The notes beneath the pieces were generated by a model, which made no database searches, was not told the origin of the DNA, and saw nothing but the letters and a program-made list of their open reading frames with translations. From Babylonia areolata (taxonomy: Eukaryota; Mollusca; Gastropoda; Neogastropoda; Buccinidae), in the NCBI RefSeq assembly GCF_041734735.1, contig NC_134888.1, positions 36,339,539 to 36,403,538 of the forward strand: DNA of 64,000 bases, written 5' to 3'. Position 1 is the first letter of the stretch. Each line of letters opens with the position of its first letter. Shown one piece after another: positions 42,958-54,172 of the stretch. The position numbers and the translations under genes are program-made.

Positions 42958-44475
42958 AGTGGCCCGTCTTTCCGTAGGGCTAAAGTCTTTGATGTGAACC
43001 TTTTCTTCACACTTGACCTCATTGACCGCATGGTGGCAGAGACCAACAGATACACTACCCAGTGGATTGCTGGTCATCAGCAACATCTCCAAAACAAACC
43101 ACGATCCAGAGTCCATAAGTGGATAGCACAGGATCCTACAACTAGTGAGGAGATCAGAGCCTTTTTAGGCATCATTTTGAACATGGGTTTGATTAAAAAA
43201 AAACCCAATCTTGCAGTTTACTGGGACTCAACCCATAAGAGCCAAGAAACACCATGGTTTATTGAACACTTCAGTCGGGACCGTTTTCAGCTTCTGCTGA
43301 AATTTCTGCACTTTGCTAACAATGAAGAGATGCCAGACCAACAGGACCCCAACTACAAAACCTATAAGGTTCAGTTTCTGATGAATCATTTCAATGAGAA
43401 TTTTCTCCACCACTACCACCCAGAGATGGATATCTGTGTAGATGAGAGCATGATCGGGTACAAAGGAAGAACCCCTCATCTGCGCCGGTTCATGCCCAAC
43501 AAAAGACATGCCCGGTTTGGGATCAAGCTTTGGTGCCTGTCAGATAGCACAAATGGCTATTTGTGCAAATTTGAAGTTTGCAAAGGACCCCACAACCCTG
43601 CAGATGCAGAAAATGTCCATGGTGCAACTTACGCTCTGGTCCTGCGCCTCATGCGGGATGCTGCTCTTCTAAATAGAGGTCACCATCTGTGCTTGGACAA
43701 CTACTTCTCCTCTCCAGTGTTGTTCCAGGATCTCTATACTCACAATACCACTGCCACAGGAACTGTGAGGACCCACAGAAGGGGCCTTCCCCGAGATGCT
43801 ATCACAAGGAGGCTGAGAAACCATCAGGTGACAGAGAGGCGAAAAGGTGAGCTTTTGTGTGTGGCCTATCAAGATGGGAGGAGAAAGCCTGTCCTGCTGT
43901 CAACACTTGCCACAGCTGGCTTCACTGAAGTGCAGAACAGAAGGGGAAACAGAATCCAGAAGCCCAATGTTGTTGACCTGTACAACAGAACAATGGGAGG
44001 TGTGGACCTTGGTGACGCCCAGCTATACATGTACCTGGCAGAGAGGCGGACCATGAAGTGGACCACAAAGGTTGCCTTTTCTTTGTTTGGCAGGGCAGTT
44101 CTCAACAGCTACCTGCTCTACAAAGCAAACACCAGTGACAACCCCAAGCTGCCTAGACACCTCTTCATGGTTTCTGTAGTTGAGAGTCTTGCTGGAGACT
44201 TCTACCCCCCTCGGAAGGTGGTGCGCCGACGACGCACAGCTGCAGAAATCCAAGCTGCCAGAGACAATCCCCAAGCCCTACAGGCCCCAGAACCTCAGGC
44301 AGGTCCTGCTCATCCTCTGGTGGGACATGAATTGGTCAAGCTACCTGTGGGAAAGAAGAGAAACTGTGTGGCTGGTCATCCTACCCATGTACGCTCTGGC
44401 TGGGAATGTCGTGGATGTGATGTGGGGCTCTGCCCAGAGTGTTTTGCTAACTACCACAAGAGGCCAAGGCACTAA
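42958..44475 (+). CDS. piggyBac transposase (copy III), nearly complete, PGBD4-like
   Basis: The frame is open from before 42958 with no clear ATG, so the first exon or start is missing. It reads KVFDVNLFFTLDLIDRMVAE; AFLGIILNMGLIKK; HPEMDICVDESMIGYKGRTP (first Asp); RFGIKLWCLSDSTNGY; LCLDNYFSSPVLFQDL (second Asp); YNRTMGGVDLGDAQLYMY (third Asp); and a C-terminal zinc domain, GKKRNCVAGHPTHVRSGWEC and RGCDVGLCPECFANYHK. About 493 codons are uninterrupted and all catalytic aspartates are present. Family members excise and insert at TTAA. I see no TTAA-bounded termini nearby. It differs clearly from copies I and II. The N-terminal piece at 60672 could be from a relative. Confidence 0.9.
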   Translation, partial: SGPSFRRAKVFDVNLFFTLDLIDRMVAETNRYTTQWIAGHQQHLQNKPRSRVHKWIAQDPTTSEEIRAFLGIILNMGLIKKKPNLAVYWDSTHKSQETPWFIEHFSRDRFQLLLKFLHFANNEEMPDQQDPNYKTYKVQFLMNHFNENFLHHYHPEMDICVDESMIGYKGRTPHLRRFMPNKRHARFGIKLWCLSDSTNGYLCKFEVCKGPHNPADAENVHGATYALVLRLMRDAALLNRGHHLCLDNYFSSPVLFQDLYTHNTTATGTVRTHRRGLPRDAITRRLRNHQVTERRKGELLCVAYQDGRRKPVLLSTLATAGFTEVQNRRGNRIQKPNVVDLYNRTMGGVDLGDAQLYMYLAERRTMKWTTKVAFSLFGRAVLNSYLLYKANTSDNPKLPRHLFMVSVVESLAGDFYPPRKVVRRRRTAAEIQAARDNPQALQAPEPQAGPAHPLVGHELVKLPVGKKRNCVAGHPTHVRSGWECRGCDVGLCPECFANYHKRPRH

Positions 44476-44941
44476 CTGTTTTCTGTGACTGAAAACAACA
44501 TATTTTTCTTCAGTTTGGTGTATGTTCTGTGTAATTTGACATTGTGATTGATGATTTCCACCTCTTCAAATGTGATGGCAGTGTTTTTGGATTACCTTTG
44601 TACAAATTTTCTTGGATATATTTGGAAGGATATCTCCAGCTACATTGGAGGTAAAGCTTTTTTATTGTTTTTATGAGATTCCTTAATGTTTCTAGTTTCC
44701 AAAAATGTATACTTTTACCTACCTGCAATTACTAAGAAATATACTAATGCCCTAAAACAGAGACAGGGTTGTTGCAGCCAATCGTAGTCCTATTTTAAGC
44801 GCATTTCCTTAAACTACATTATATTATAAGCAGCACATTAAGGGTTAAAATACATAATACTAAGTATTAATTGACATTTCTTAAGTCCATTATAATTGTG
44901 AAGAAACAGTTGCAAAGCTAATAGTAAAATTCAATTTTCAG
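44476..44941. other. AT-rich non-coding, ends in a splice acceptor
   Basis: No coding sequence is recognised. The segment ends with TTCAATTTTCAG, a good 3' splice site directly before the CXC exon at 44942. Confidence 0.6.
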
Positions 44942-45259
44942 GAATGGATCAACCCTGCAGCTGACTTGGCACCGGAGTTCTGGGGATGGCATCTATCTTC
45001 CGGACAGCTGGAACCACGACAAACAGACCTTCCGCCTGCTCCAGAAGACCTCCTCAAAGTGATCAGATGTAATTGCAAGACAGATTGCAGTTCTAAACGT
45101 TGCACATGTCGGAAGCATGGTCTGGGGTGCTCTGTGGCATGTGGTCAGTGCAAAGGCCTGGGATGCTCCAATTCACCGACACTGGAGGAAATGGATGACA
45201 TGGACCTGGCAGATATACCCAGTTCGTTTGACATTCATGACAGCCTGGACAGTGCTTGA
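44942..45259 (+). pseudogene. PIN-CXC gene, last exon (CXC domain)
   Basis: After the acceptor the frame reads EWINPAADLAPEFWGWHL, then LPPAPEDLLKVIRCNCKTDC, SSKRCTCRKHGLGC and ACGQCKGLGCSNSP, with an acidic tail. It is the same module and spacing as the end of the gene at 20416 (LPAAPADLLQVIRCMC, CRKHGLEC, GVSCSNSP). The separate exon shows that at least some members are spliced. The nuclease part is not found upstream; P-element and piggyBac sequence lies there. So it is an exon fragment, following gene Y by 10 kb across other insertions. Confidence 0.8.
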
Positions 45260-45796
45260 CTTAATGGTGATATCTCATTCTGCAGTGCGTCTGTGTCAGG
45301 AGATACTCAAGGCCAGGTTCCATGCTCAAAATCATGATTTTTCATTATTTTATGTGTTTTGGGTTCTTCGTGTCATTGAGAAGAAAAATCATGCTACTTT
45401 CACTTTCTGATGCTGTAATTTCAGTATAAAAACTGTAAATATTTTTAAAATATATTTATTTGCAAGTACCCTCACTCGTTTTTTGTAAACAAATGCCTCA
45501 TTAAATATGCAAAAACTAAAAAATTCTTAAAAAATGGAAAATTTGATGAAAATCGATGTTTCATACACCAAAAAAATTGTCGTGAAAAGCCCGATTCTGT
45601 CATTAAAATCACCGAAAACACAGATAAAACGGTCGCTGATTGGTCCACAGTAAATGACACAAAGAAGGAGCAGTGTAGTCTCGACCAATCAGAATGCTCG
45701 ATGCAAACGGCTTCACGAATGATACTTCCCTTTGTCACGGCGCTTGATTGAAAGGAGCATAATTTTTCGAAGTTTACAGCAACTTTTTCAAACAAA
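45260..45796. other. Non-coding, 5' flank of a Mutator-like gene
   Basis: AT-rich sequence with no recognised coding region. CCAATCAG (45685-45692) and a diverged second motif (GATTGGTCC, 45637) could be promoter CCAAT boxes in opposite orientations. A TIR was not identified. Confidence 0.45.
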
Positions 45797-47798
45797 ATGG
45801 GAAAGCGAAAGGCAAGTGGATCGTATAAGAGCAAAAAAAGAAAGTTTTACGGCAACAAGTGGACAAAACTGAGTGAAAAACAGCTCGAAAAACCTTCAAC
45901 TTCTACCGAAGCGTCAGTCGAGAGTGGTTCACAGCGAAGCGAGCAAGTCGCTGAGTGCGAGCGTGCGTCTACGAGTGCTTCTTCAAGTCAGCCAAAGTTC
46001 GTGTCTGCATCCGAAGCAAAGTTGGGCGAAAAGATTGGTGAAGAAGAATTTGATCGTGAAGAAAAAATGACTGGATTCAGATTCATCGATGTAGAACTCC
46101 TAGTAGACTTCATTTCATCACTTTTGTGCCCCAGTTGCAAAAAACAGTTTGGTGCTAATAGGTACTACTCAGCGTCGGAGACAAAGTTTTCAATAGCATC
46201 AAAGTTTACTTTCGTGTGCTCGTGTGGTCATGAGGCTAGTTTCTTTTCATCCAAACGCTGTAGGAAAACGTATGAAGTCAATAGAAGGTTTCCCACTAGC
46301 TGTTTCAGCTATTGGGAAGCACCAAACAGCTGGCAGAAAATTTCTAGCCAACATGAATATGCCACCCCCTCCTCAAAAAACCAGCTGGACAAACCACATA
46401 AAGCAAATTAGAACAGCCACAGAGACAGTTGCTGAAGAAAGTATGAATAGGGCTGCAGATGAAATAAGGGATGTGGAAGGTGAGGATGTGACGGTGTCAA
46501 CTGATGGCACATGGCAGCGCCGGGGTTTCCAGTCCAAGAATGGTGTTGTGACCACTCTGACTGTGCATGGCAAAACATCGAAGGTGATCGACACTCACAC
46601 ACTGTCCAACCACTGCGACGGATGCGCAAAGAATGCAAAGACGACGATGACACCTGTGTGTGTGTGTGTGTGTGTTTGTATGTTTTGGAAATTTTGTAAT
46701 GTATACTGTAAGAATGTGGGTGTGTGTGTATGTGCATGTGAGTATGTATGATTATGTGAAAAATTGGGTGTGTGTATAAACTGTGTGTGTGAGGTGTGTC
46801 AAATATTCTGTGAATAAAATGAAATTGAAAAAATAACCTTGAATGGCAGGTATGTATTATTCATAAGTGTGTGTGTGTGTGTGTGTGTATGATTATGTGA
46901 AAAATTGGATGTGCACATAAACTCTGTGTGTGTGTGTGTGTGTGTCTAATATTCTGTGAATAAAATGAATTGAAAAAATAAACATATTTTTTTTCTTGCT
47001 TTCTTTATTGAAAAGGTGCAGCATGAACCCAGCTGCGACAAGAACCATGAAGGATCTGCTGGAAAGATGGACCCGGATGGTGCCGAGGTCATCTTTCGAC
47101 GCTCCCTGGAGAAACGCCAGTTACGCTACGTCAACTTCCTGGGTGATGGTGATAGCAAGACCTTCGAGGGTATTGGGGGCAAGGGAGGGTTGACCATGAA
47201 AGCCATCAAGGTCATTCAGGGACACTATGGGGCAGCAATCAGGAACAACACTGGGGATGTGGTCAGTATGAAAAAAGACATTTGGGCAATTTGGAAACAT
47301 AGAAACAAAAAACATGACGAGTGCGGAGCATGGTGTCCATCCAGATCTGGTGTTGGTGATGCGAACAAGAACAGTTTACCAGAATATGTTTGTGAGGCAA
47401 TCAAGCCAGTATTTGAAAATTTGACAAGTGAGGATTTGCTGCAGAAATGTAGTCATGCGGGGACTCAGAACACCAACGAGTCCTTCCACAATGTCATCTG
47501 GCAGCGGTGCCCCAAAACAACTTTTGTTGGCAGGAAGAGGTTGTGCCTTGCTGTGGCAGACGCTACCATAGTGTTCAATGATGGAGAGTGTGGTAGGCTG
47601 CCAGTTTTTGACCACCTTGGAATGACAGCTGGCTTTTATTGCAAAAGAGCTTTTCAAGAGATGGACAGAAGCAGGATTACTGCAGCAGGCTCACAGGCTA
47701 CACCGTCTGCCAGTGACATTCGCAGGAGTCGTGCTTTAGCATCATTGGCAACAAATGTCTCTGGGGAGAATTATTACCAGTCAGGTGCTTTTGAATAG
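45797..47798 (+). pseudogene. Mutator-domain transposase-like gene, copy A
   Basis: The start MGKRKASGSYKSKKRK begins a basic, Ser-rich N-terminus. Then come a zinc ribbon (LCPSCKKQFG and FVCSCGHEASFF), a frame change near 46285, KFLANMNMPPPPQKTSW, and VTVSTDGTWQRRGFQSKNGV (a conserved Asp) with CDGC. A GT-rich intron (about 46645 to an acceptor AAAAG ending at 47015) is followed by HEPSCDKNHEGSAGKMD, RYVNFLGDGDSKTFEG (second Asp), GKGGLTMKAIKVIQGHYG and GTQNTNESFHNVIW. This order is that of the animal Mutator-like transposase domain, with the STDG and LGDGDSK aspartates. The usual segment between GDGDSK and GKGGLT is shortened. Two more members lie at 54761 and 57572. Confidence 0.8.
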
Positions 47799-48565
47799 GT
47801 AGGCCAGTTGAGTGTATGTGTTGTTTTGATCTGTTTGTTACTGTTATGTAAGATATTTATATTGTTTGTGAAGGTTAATGTCTCCTGTCAACAGCTTGCA
47901 ACTGTATACAGTGGACTCCACTTATAAGGACCCCCGATATAAGAACCATCGCTTATAGGGACACCCCAAAGCAGGTCCCTGCCAAAGTTGTTCTTTGTGA
48001 TCACTTATTAAAACTCGCATAGAAGAACCCTCTGATATCGGTTTCATCGCTTATATGGACAGCACTTGCTAGGTCCCCACATCAAACTTTCCTCGGATAT
48101 AAGAACCGCAAGAAGGAATGATCATTTCTAGGAAGTCTGCGATTATTCTATTTTTGGAACCCTCGCTTGTAAAGACACCATCTGCTTGTTCCCAACACGA
48201 CCTCCCCTCGGATATAAGAACCGAAAGTAGAAGTTATGCTCGGTTCATTTTCGTTTCGTTTCATTTCCCAGAATTTCCAAGAAACATTTCTTCTACAAGA
48301 TGGCGGAGCGTAAGAGAAAAGCATTGTCTCTCCAACAAAAAATCGAAATAATTTGAGAGGTCGAGCGTAACCCTCAGAAAAGCAAAAGTCTCATCGTTGA
48401 TGAAATGAAAGTTCCGAGGACGACTTTGCTCAACATCGTAAGAGAAAAAGCCAAATACGTTGGGCAGTTTGAAAGCGGCAAAACTGAGCTTTCCAGAAAG
48501 CGTGCAAGAGGCTCCGAACATCGCACTGTTGACTCTGCTTTGTTGGAGTGGTTCTCTGTGAAAAG

Positions 48566-48573
48566 GTAATTGA

Positions 48574-48618
<45 letters not shown>

Positions 48619-49345
48619 TTCCCTCTCCCTCCCTCTCTCTCTCTCTCTCTCTCGTGGCAGATTACTTTACTTTCGAGAGGGACAGGCGTAATCCAGACCT
48701 CGCCCACCCCTTTGTTTGTTTGTTTGTTTAATGCCACCCCACTCTATTCCTACGTATACCAAACAACATAGAAAAAAGAAATGATGCTCTGTGAAACTGT
48801 ATTTGTTTCAGATAACGTGCCCTAGAATCCTGATGACACTGACTTTTTACCGCTGACTTTTTACCCCTTGCATGCTTATCTATATTTTAGACCTGTGCAT
48901 TGGCGCGTTCTTGGGTTGTTTCGTGTGGGTAGGTGTGTGTGGGTGTGGGCAGAAAACGCAGAAAACGTAAAAAGAGAGAAGGCAAACTCCGCTGCTGCGT
49001 GAAGCCGCGCTGCGTGCGACAAAACTGATGCTGGCACCACCACCCCCTTCCAGCCGTAAAGTGAACCTTGAACCTTGCTGAGAAAGGATGGCGGCGAGAA
49101 AGTGAATCGGTCTGGTAGTTTAGGCTGTAATACGTATACTCCCAGTACCGTGACTTAATGCGCATGCGCAAAATGCTGAAATACATGAGTCAATTTAAAA
49201 TTGACTTTTATAACATCAGGAATCTTACCACCATTCCTAACACAAAAACACTTCAGGCAGAGACAGAAATAAATATGTAAGAATGTTTGCGAGCGCGCAC
49301 GTGTGTGGGTGGGTGTGGGTGTGTGTGTGAGAGAGAGAGAGAGAA

Positions 49346-49379
<34 letters not shown>

Positions 49380-49592
49380 TGTGTGTGTGTACATACATGT
49401 GTGTGTGTTTGTGTCAGTGTGTGTGTGTGTGTGTGAATGTGTGTGTGTTTATTTATGTGTGTGTGTGTATGCACGTTTTTCCTTCTTTGAAAAGTGTGGG
49501 GCCGCATGGCCCCATGATACCTTCCGTGTATAGTTTTTAACGAATCCTGGCGAAGGTTAATTAATATCATTGCCCTACAATGATGTGTGCAG
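48566..49592 (+). other. Tigger-OTU intron, GT-AG, microsatellite-rich
   Basis: It starts GTAATTGATC and ends TGATGTGTGCAG. It contains CT and CA runs (48575-48650) and GT/GA runs (49300-49470). The same acceptor is conserved at 22501-22509 in copy 1, where the truncation falls inside the intron. This shows that the intron belongs to the family. Confidence 0.8.
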
Positions 49593-50914
49593 GTCACAAA
49601 ATGTCCCCATCAGTGGGCCCATGTTGAAAGTCAAGGCAAGCGAGCTGGCGCTGTCCATGGGACTTGGTGACTGGACGTGTAGCGAGGGGTGGCTGCATCG
49701 GTGGAAAAAGAGGCACGGCATCAGCTTCAAGACTGTGAGTGGAGAGCGAGCAGCTGTCAACGAAGAAGTAACTGATTCATGGGTGGAGGATGTCTTGAAA
49801 CCCACATTGCAAGACTATGAACCAAAAGACGTATTCAACCTTGATGAAACAGCCCTTTTCTGGAGGCTCCTCCCCAACAAAACATGGGCATTCAAAGTGG
49901 AAAAGTGCCATGGCGGAAAAAAATCAAAAGACAGAATTACAGTGCTCCTTTGCTGCAACATGGATGGATCAGAGAAACTACCCCTTATGACCATCGGCAA
50001 ATTCATGAAGCCAAGATGCTTCCGAAGAGTGAAGGTGCCAGTTGCATACAAAGCAAACCCCAAAGCATGGATGACAAGTGAGATTTTCATACCTTGGTTG
50101 GTCTCGTTTGACAGAGAAATGGAACAGCAGAAACGAAAAGTGCTTGTGGTGCTTGACAATTGTTCAAGCCACAAAATTCCAGACCTCAAAGCCACAAAAG
50201 TACTTTTTCTGCCCGCAAATGCCACTTCAAAACTCCAGCCACTTGACGTTGGCATCATCCGGAACATGAAGCTTCATTACAGAGCGGCAATGGTCTCGAA
50301 GCTGCTGGCACACATCGATGCTGGTGGAACAGCAGAGGACTTCCAGTTCAGTCTGCTGGGAGCAGTCTCCCTCCTGAAACAGTCATGGAACAAAGTGTCC
50401 CCTTCAACAATCGCCAACAGCTTCCGGAGCGCAGGCTTTCGCATGTCTGAAGCTAATGACGGAGGCGACAACAACAGCTCACAAGACACTGAGGATACTG
50501 AGAAACAGGAACCTCTTCTGGCACGCCTGTTCAAGGAATTTAACATTTCCCCTTCTGAGTACTTCGGCGTCGACGATGATGTCATAACCTCAGAGTCAGC
50601 AAGTCCTCCGACGGCACCATCCCCTTCGACATCAACAGCCCCAGAAACAGTCGTTGAAGAGGCATCAGATGGAGAGGATGACTGCGGGGAAGAGATGCCA
50701 TCGATTTCAAGCAGGGCTGCATTAGACTGTGTTGAGAAAATCAATGCGTACTGTTTGCGATCGGGTTGTGCTGATGATGACCTAGAATCGTTTCTTGTGT
50801 TCACTGCTTTGCTGGAAAAGCATGTGGCAAAGGCAAAAAGCCAGACACACATTACTGACTATTTTAATACTGAGAATGGGGCCCCGGGAAAAGCAGACAC
50901 AGGTCGTAGAAAGG

Positions 50915-52065
50915 GGAAGTCAGGTGACGCAGGAAAGGGGAAGTCAGGTGATGCAGGAAAAGGGATGTCAGATGATGCAGAGGAGATGTCAGATGATGCA
51001 GAGGAGATGTCGGGTGATGCAGAGGAGATGTCGGGTGATGCAGGAAAGGGAAAGTCAGGTGATGCAGGAAAAGGGATGTCAGGTGATGCAGGAAAGGGAA
51101 AGTCAGGTGATGCAGGAAAAGGGATGTCGGGTGATGCAGGAAAGGGAAAGTCGGGTGATGCAGGAAAAGGGATGTCGGGTGATGCAGGAAAGGGAAAGTC
51201 GGGTGATGCAGGAAAGGGATGTCAGGTGATGCAGGAAAGGGATGTCGGGTGATGCAGGAAAGGGAAAGTCGGGTGATGCAGGAAAAGGGATGTCAGGTGA
51301 TGCAGGAAAGGGAAAGTCAGGTGATGCAGGAAAGGGAAAGTCGGGTGATGCAGGAAAAGGGATGTCAGGTGATGCAGGAAAGGGAAAGTCGGGTGATGCA
51401 GGAAAAGGGATGTCAGGTGATGCAGGAAAGGGAAAGTCGGGTGATGCAGGAAAAGGGATGTCAGTTGATGCAGGAAAGGGAAAGTCAGGTGATGCAGGAA
51501 AGGGAAAGTCGGGTGATGCAGGAAAAGGGAAAGTCAGGTGATGATGCAGGAAAGGGAAAGGGAAAGTCGGGTGATGCAGGAAAAGGGATGTCAGGTGATG
51601 CAGGAAAGGGAAAGTCAGGTGATGCAGGAAAGGGAAAGTCAGGTGATGCAGGAAAAGGGATGTCAGGTGATGCAGGAAAGGGAAAGTCAGGTGATGCAGG
51701 AAAGGGAAAGTCGGGTGATGCAGGAAAAGGGATGTCAGGTGATGCAGAGGAGATGTCGGGTGATGCAGAGGAGATGTCGGGTGATGCAGGAAAGGGAAAG
51801 TCAGGTGATGCAGGAAAGGGAAAGTCGGGTGATGCAGGAAAAGGGATGTCAGATGATGCAGAGGAGATGTCGGGTGATGCAGGAAAGGGAAAGTCAGGTG
51901 ATGCAGGAAAGGGAAAGTCAGGTGATGCAGGAAAAGGGATGTCAGGTGATGCAGAGGACATGTCAAGTGATGCAGAGATGTCGGGTGATGCAGAGGAGAT
52001 GTCAGATGATGCAGAGGAGATGTCGGGTGATCCAGAGGACATGTCAAGTGATGCAGGAAAGGACG
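50915..52065. repeat. 24-bp coding minisatellite, several dozen units (Tigger copy 2)
   Basis: The unit TCAGGTGATGCAGGAAAGGG plus AAAG, with a variant GGGATG and a shorter GAGGAGATG form, encodes SGDAGKGK, SGDAGKGM and SGDAEEM. The array fills about 1.15 kb between the DDE and OTU parts. It is unrelated in sequence to the EEDREKEE array at the same place in copy 1. The three other frames of the repeat are also open, which creates long false frames on both strands. Confidence 0.95.
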
Positions 52066-52617
52066 ACACGCAGACAGTGGGTATTGTGGGATTTGAACCA
52101 GGACCACGACAATTTTTGAATCCCACGAGCAGTTCTTGCCGCAAACAGCAAGCCCAAAGGTTAGGATTGCCAGAGCCATTTCATTTGCCAGAGAGGAAAA
52201 ACAATGTAGATCTGGGAAAGCCACTAGAAGTTAACACCATCATTGGTGATGGGAATTGTTTGTATAGAGCATTTAGTTTGGAAATTTGTGGGACAGAAGC
52301 CCATCACGAACAAGTAAGAGCAATAATTGTAGATTTCATGCTGAAAAATCACACCAAATTTGCTGCTTACGTCGGGGAGGATCTCGGGCAGTATGTCGCA
52401 AGAAACAATCTGGAACTGAACACCTGGGGTTCAGATGCAGAGATCTATGCAGCTGCAACGTTGCTTCAAACTCCAGTTGTTGTGTATACAGCTGTGGGTG
52501 AGACCACCAGGCAATGGATACCACACATGCCACTGTTCTCAATTCCTGGAGTAGAAATCAGCCAGGAAAGGGTCTATTTGCGAAACCTTTGTGGTCATTT
52601 TGAACGGGTTGTTACAG

Positions 52618-52672
52618 TAGTGTAAGTGAAGTGCCCTTCACGGAATTCTGCCTCTGAACTTCACTTACACTA
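52618..52672 (+). promoter_or_regulatory. Perfect 15-bp stem across the Tigger-OTU stop codon
   Basis: TAGTGTAAGTGAAGT (52618-52632) and ACTTCACTTACACTA (52658-52672) are exact reverse complements with a 25-nt loop. The stop codon TAA (52623-52625) lies in the left arm. It may affect mRNA stability or 3' end formation; no such role is known to me for the family. Confidence 0.85.
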
Positions 52673-53305
52673 ACAACCCGACAGAGAGACAGATGGATAG
52701 TGGCAGTGAGTTTGTGGAGGGGGGAGGGGAGGAGCGGGGAGGGGTCGTTAAAAACCGTTATTTTCCCCTGCGAACGCCGTAGACTGGGAACACATTTGAA
52801 TGTCTGGCCATCTTGTTTTTTGTTGTTGTTGAAAACTTGGCCAATAAATTTCCTTGTATCCTTGTATTCTTTAAAGTCATTTTGTCAAAATGTGATCGTA
52901 ACTCTCTCTCTCTATCTCTCTCTCTCATTTTCATTAAGACAGCTATTGTTACATAACTTCTAGAGTTATTTGCATTAAATTTATGTTTCACGTACGCAAA
53001 AGAAGTAAACTATATTGCATCGAGATCAAGCCAACCAGCAAGTTCCACTTCATTGACGCAAAGGCTTAAACAAGCAAGAGATTGCCGTGGACACACACAC
53101 ACGCACGCACGCACGCACACAGACCATTAGAGGTCGATATATGACTCTTTTTAGCTTGTCCACAATATTTTCTTCTTTCCTTGGTTATAAGAACACACAC
53201 TAGCACAACTGACCTTATATCCGAGGTATGCTTATAAGAACCCTCGCTTATAAGGACACCCAAATGCTGGCCCCGGCGGTGTTCTTATATCCGAAGTCCA
53301 CTGTA

Positions 53306-54099
53306 CAATGTTTTTTGGTCAAAATCGTGCATCACGTCCCTGTGAAAAACATCTCTTGTAAGCTTTATTACTTGCCAGGAGGTTTTTAGTGCATATGTAA
53401 GTTCAATTCCATATGCATGTCAGCTAATTTCTAGGTACTTTGGCCACTTAGCTCAAAGTGATCTTGTTTAAACCCCTATTTTAATTTTCAAAGTCAGTTT
53501 TCTCAATGGCTTTTTTTCAGCAGGTCTGTATCTGTTTACTCCATATCTAAAAAAAACTACACAAGCTATGGGTTTGAAATTTGGCACACATATTTGCCAT
53601 ACTTTGGTGTACAATTTGAAGTAAAATCTAGTCTGTCAGACTGATATTCAATGAAATACAAAATAACAATTTTTGGTAATCGTCCAACCATCACTGAGGT
53701 CAAGATAATGAACTTGGCTCAACCAGAGAAGTCTAGATTGTAGTCCACTCTTTTGGAAAGGTGTTTGCCAAAAATGGGGCATGGGGAGTGTTTAGAAGTG
53801 GAGTTGTCAGGGAAACAGTGACCTACCCCTCTTCCCTTGTTTGATTTTAGTACCTTTACTTCTCCCCACATTTTAGAAAGACTATGAGGTCCATTGTAAA
53901 AATAACTTGGTGGACCCTGCTGGTCTCCAGGATCTTTGGACTGACTTCAGCGACTTGATGGCTGCTTTGAAGGCGAAGCCCAAGACACAATCAACCTTGA
54001 CACCGCTGCAAATTTCAAGAAAAAGCAAAGACCTGGGCCAAGATATTCCAAATGAAAACTTTTGATGAGGATGTTGTACTATACATTCATTGTGAGTGC
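53306..54099. other. Non-coding, right flank of the Tigger-OTU element
   Basis: No recognised gene. A frame around 53885-54065 (VDPAGLQDLWTDFSDLMAAL) could be a coding remnant, but I cannot assign it; being in the flank of Mutator gene A it might be decayed sequence of that gene. Confidence 0.4.
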
Positions 54100-54172
54100 A
54101 GATCAAATCAATTCAAATTATGGTGCTTACAGCCTCGCCGACCATTAAGGCCATCTCAAGGCTATCACAATT
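54100..54172 (-). mobile_element. LINE-A 3' stub (about 70 bp)
   Basis: AAATTATGGTGCTTACAGCC and GCCATCTCAAGGCTATC match the LINE-A 3' end, with a CAATTCAAAT tail at the left. It is very short, so only the tail and stem motif were reverse-transcribed. Confidence 0.85.

Larger units (their letters stand above)
48300..52625 (+). pseudogene. pogo/Tigger transposase-OTU fusion, copy 2 (two exons)
   Basis: Exon 1 (48300-48565): MAERKRKALSLQQKIEII, one TGA at 48354, then the rest of a pipsqueak-type HTH (VPRTTLLNIVREKAK) to LEWFSVK. The donor GTAATT and the acceptor GTGTGCAG (49592) bound a 1,027-bp intron and restore the frame. Exon 2: CENPB HTH (SQNVPISGPML, EGWLHRWKKRHGISFK), FNLDETALFWRLLPNK, LVVLDNCSSHKIPD, KLQPLDVGIIRN (DDD, 29 residues between the last two), a repeat linker (GDAGKGKS units), then OTU: GDGNCLYRAFSLEICG (Cys), WGSDAEIYAAATLLQTPVVV and NLCGHFERVVTVV (His). 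Single-base differences in A-runs of the linker change frame three times (near 51217, 51236 and 51530); these could be real or sequencing errors. All catalytic residues of both enzymes are visible. Confidence 0.9.
47909..53303 (+). mobile_element. Tigger-OTU element, copy 2, both ends present
   Basis: The left end CAGTGGACTCCACTTATAAG and right end CCGAAGTCCACTG are inverted repeats, with further inverted similarity in GATATAAGAACC and CTTATAAGGACACCC blocks. TA flanks both ends (47907-47908, 53304-53305). Length is 5,395 bp. This is the typical layout of a pogo/Tigger element (Tc1-mariner superfamily). It inserted in the region 3' of Mutator gene A. One premature stop, and frame changes confined to A-runs in the repeat linker, are the only lesions I see in its gene, so it is young or recently active. 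Confidence 0.93.

Noticed and set aside
51103-52224. A 373-codon minus-strand frame (PFLHHLTFPF-type repeats) and a 219-codon one (FPFPASPD)
   Set aside because: Both are the reverse readings of the coding minisatellite of Tigger-OTU copy 2, whose 24-bp unit has no stop in several frames.
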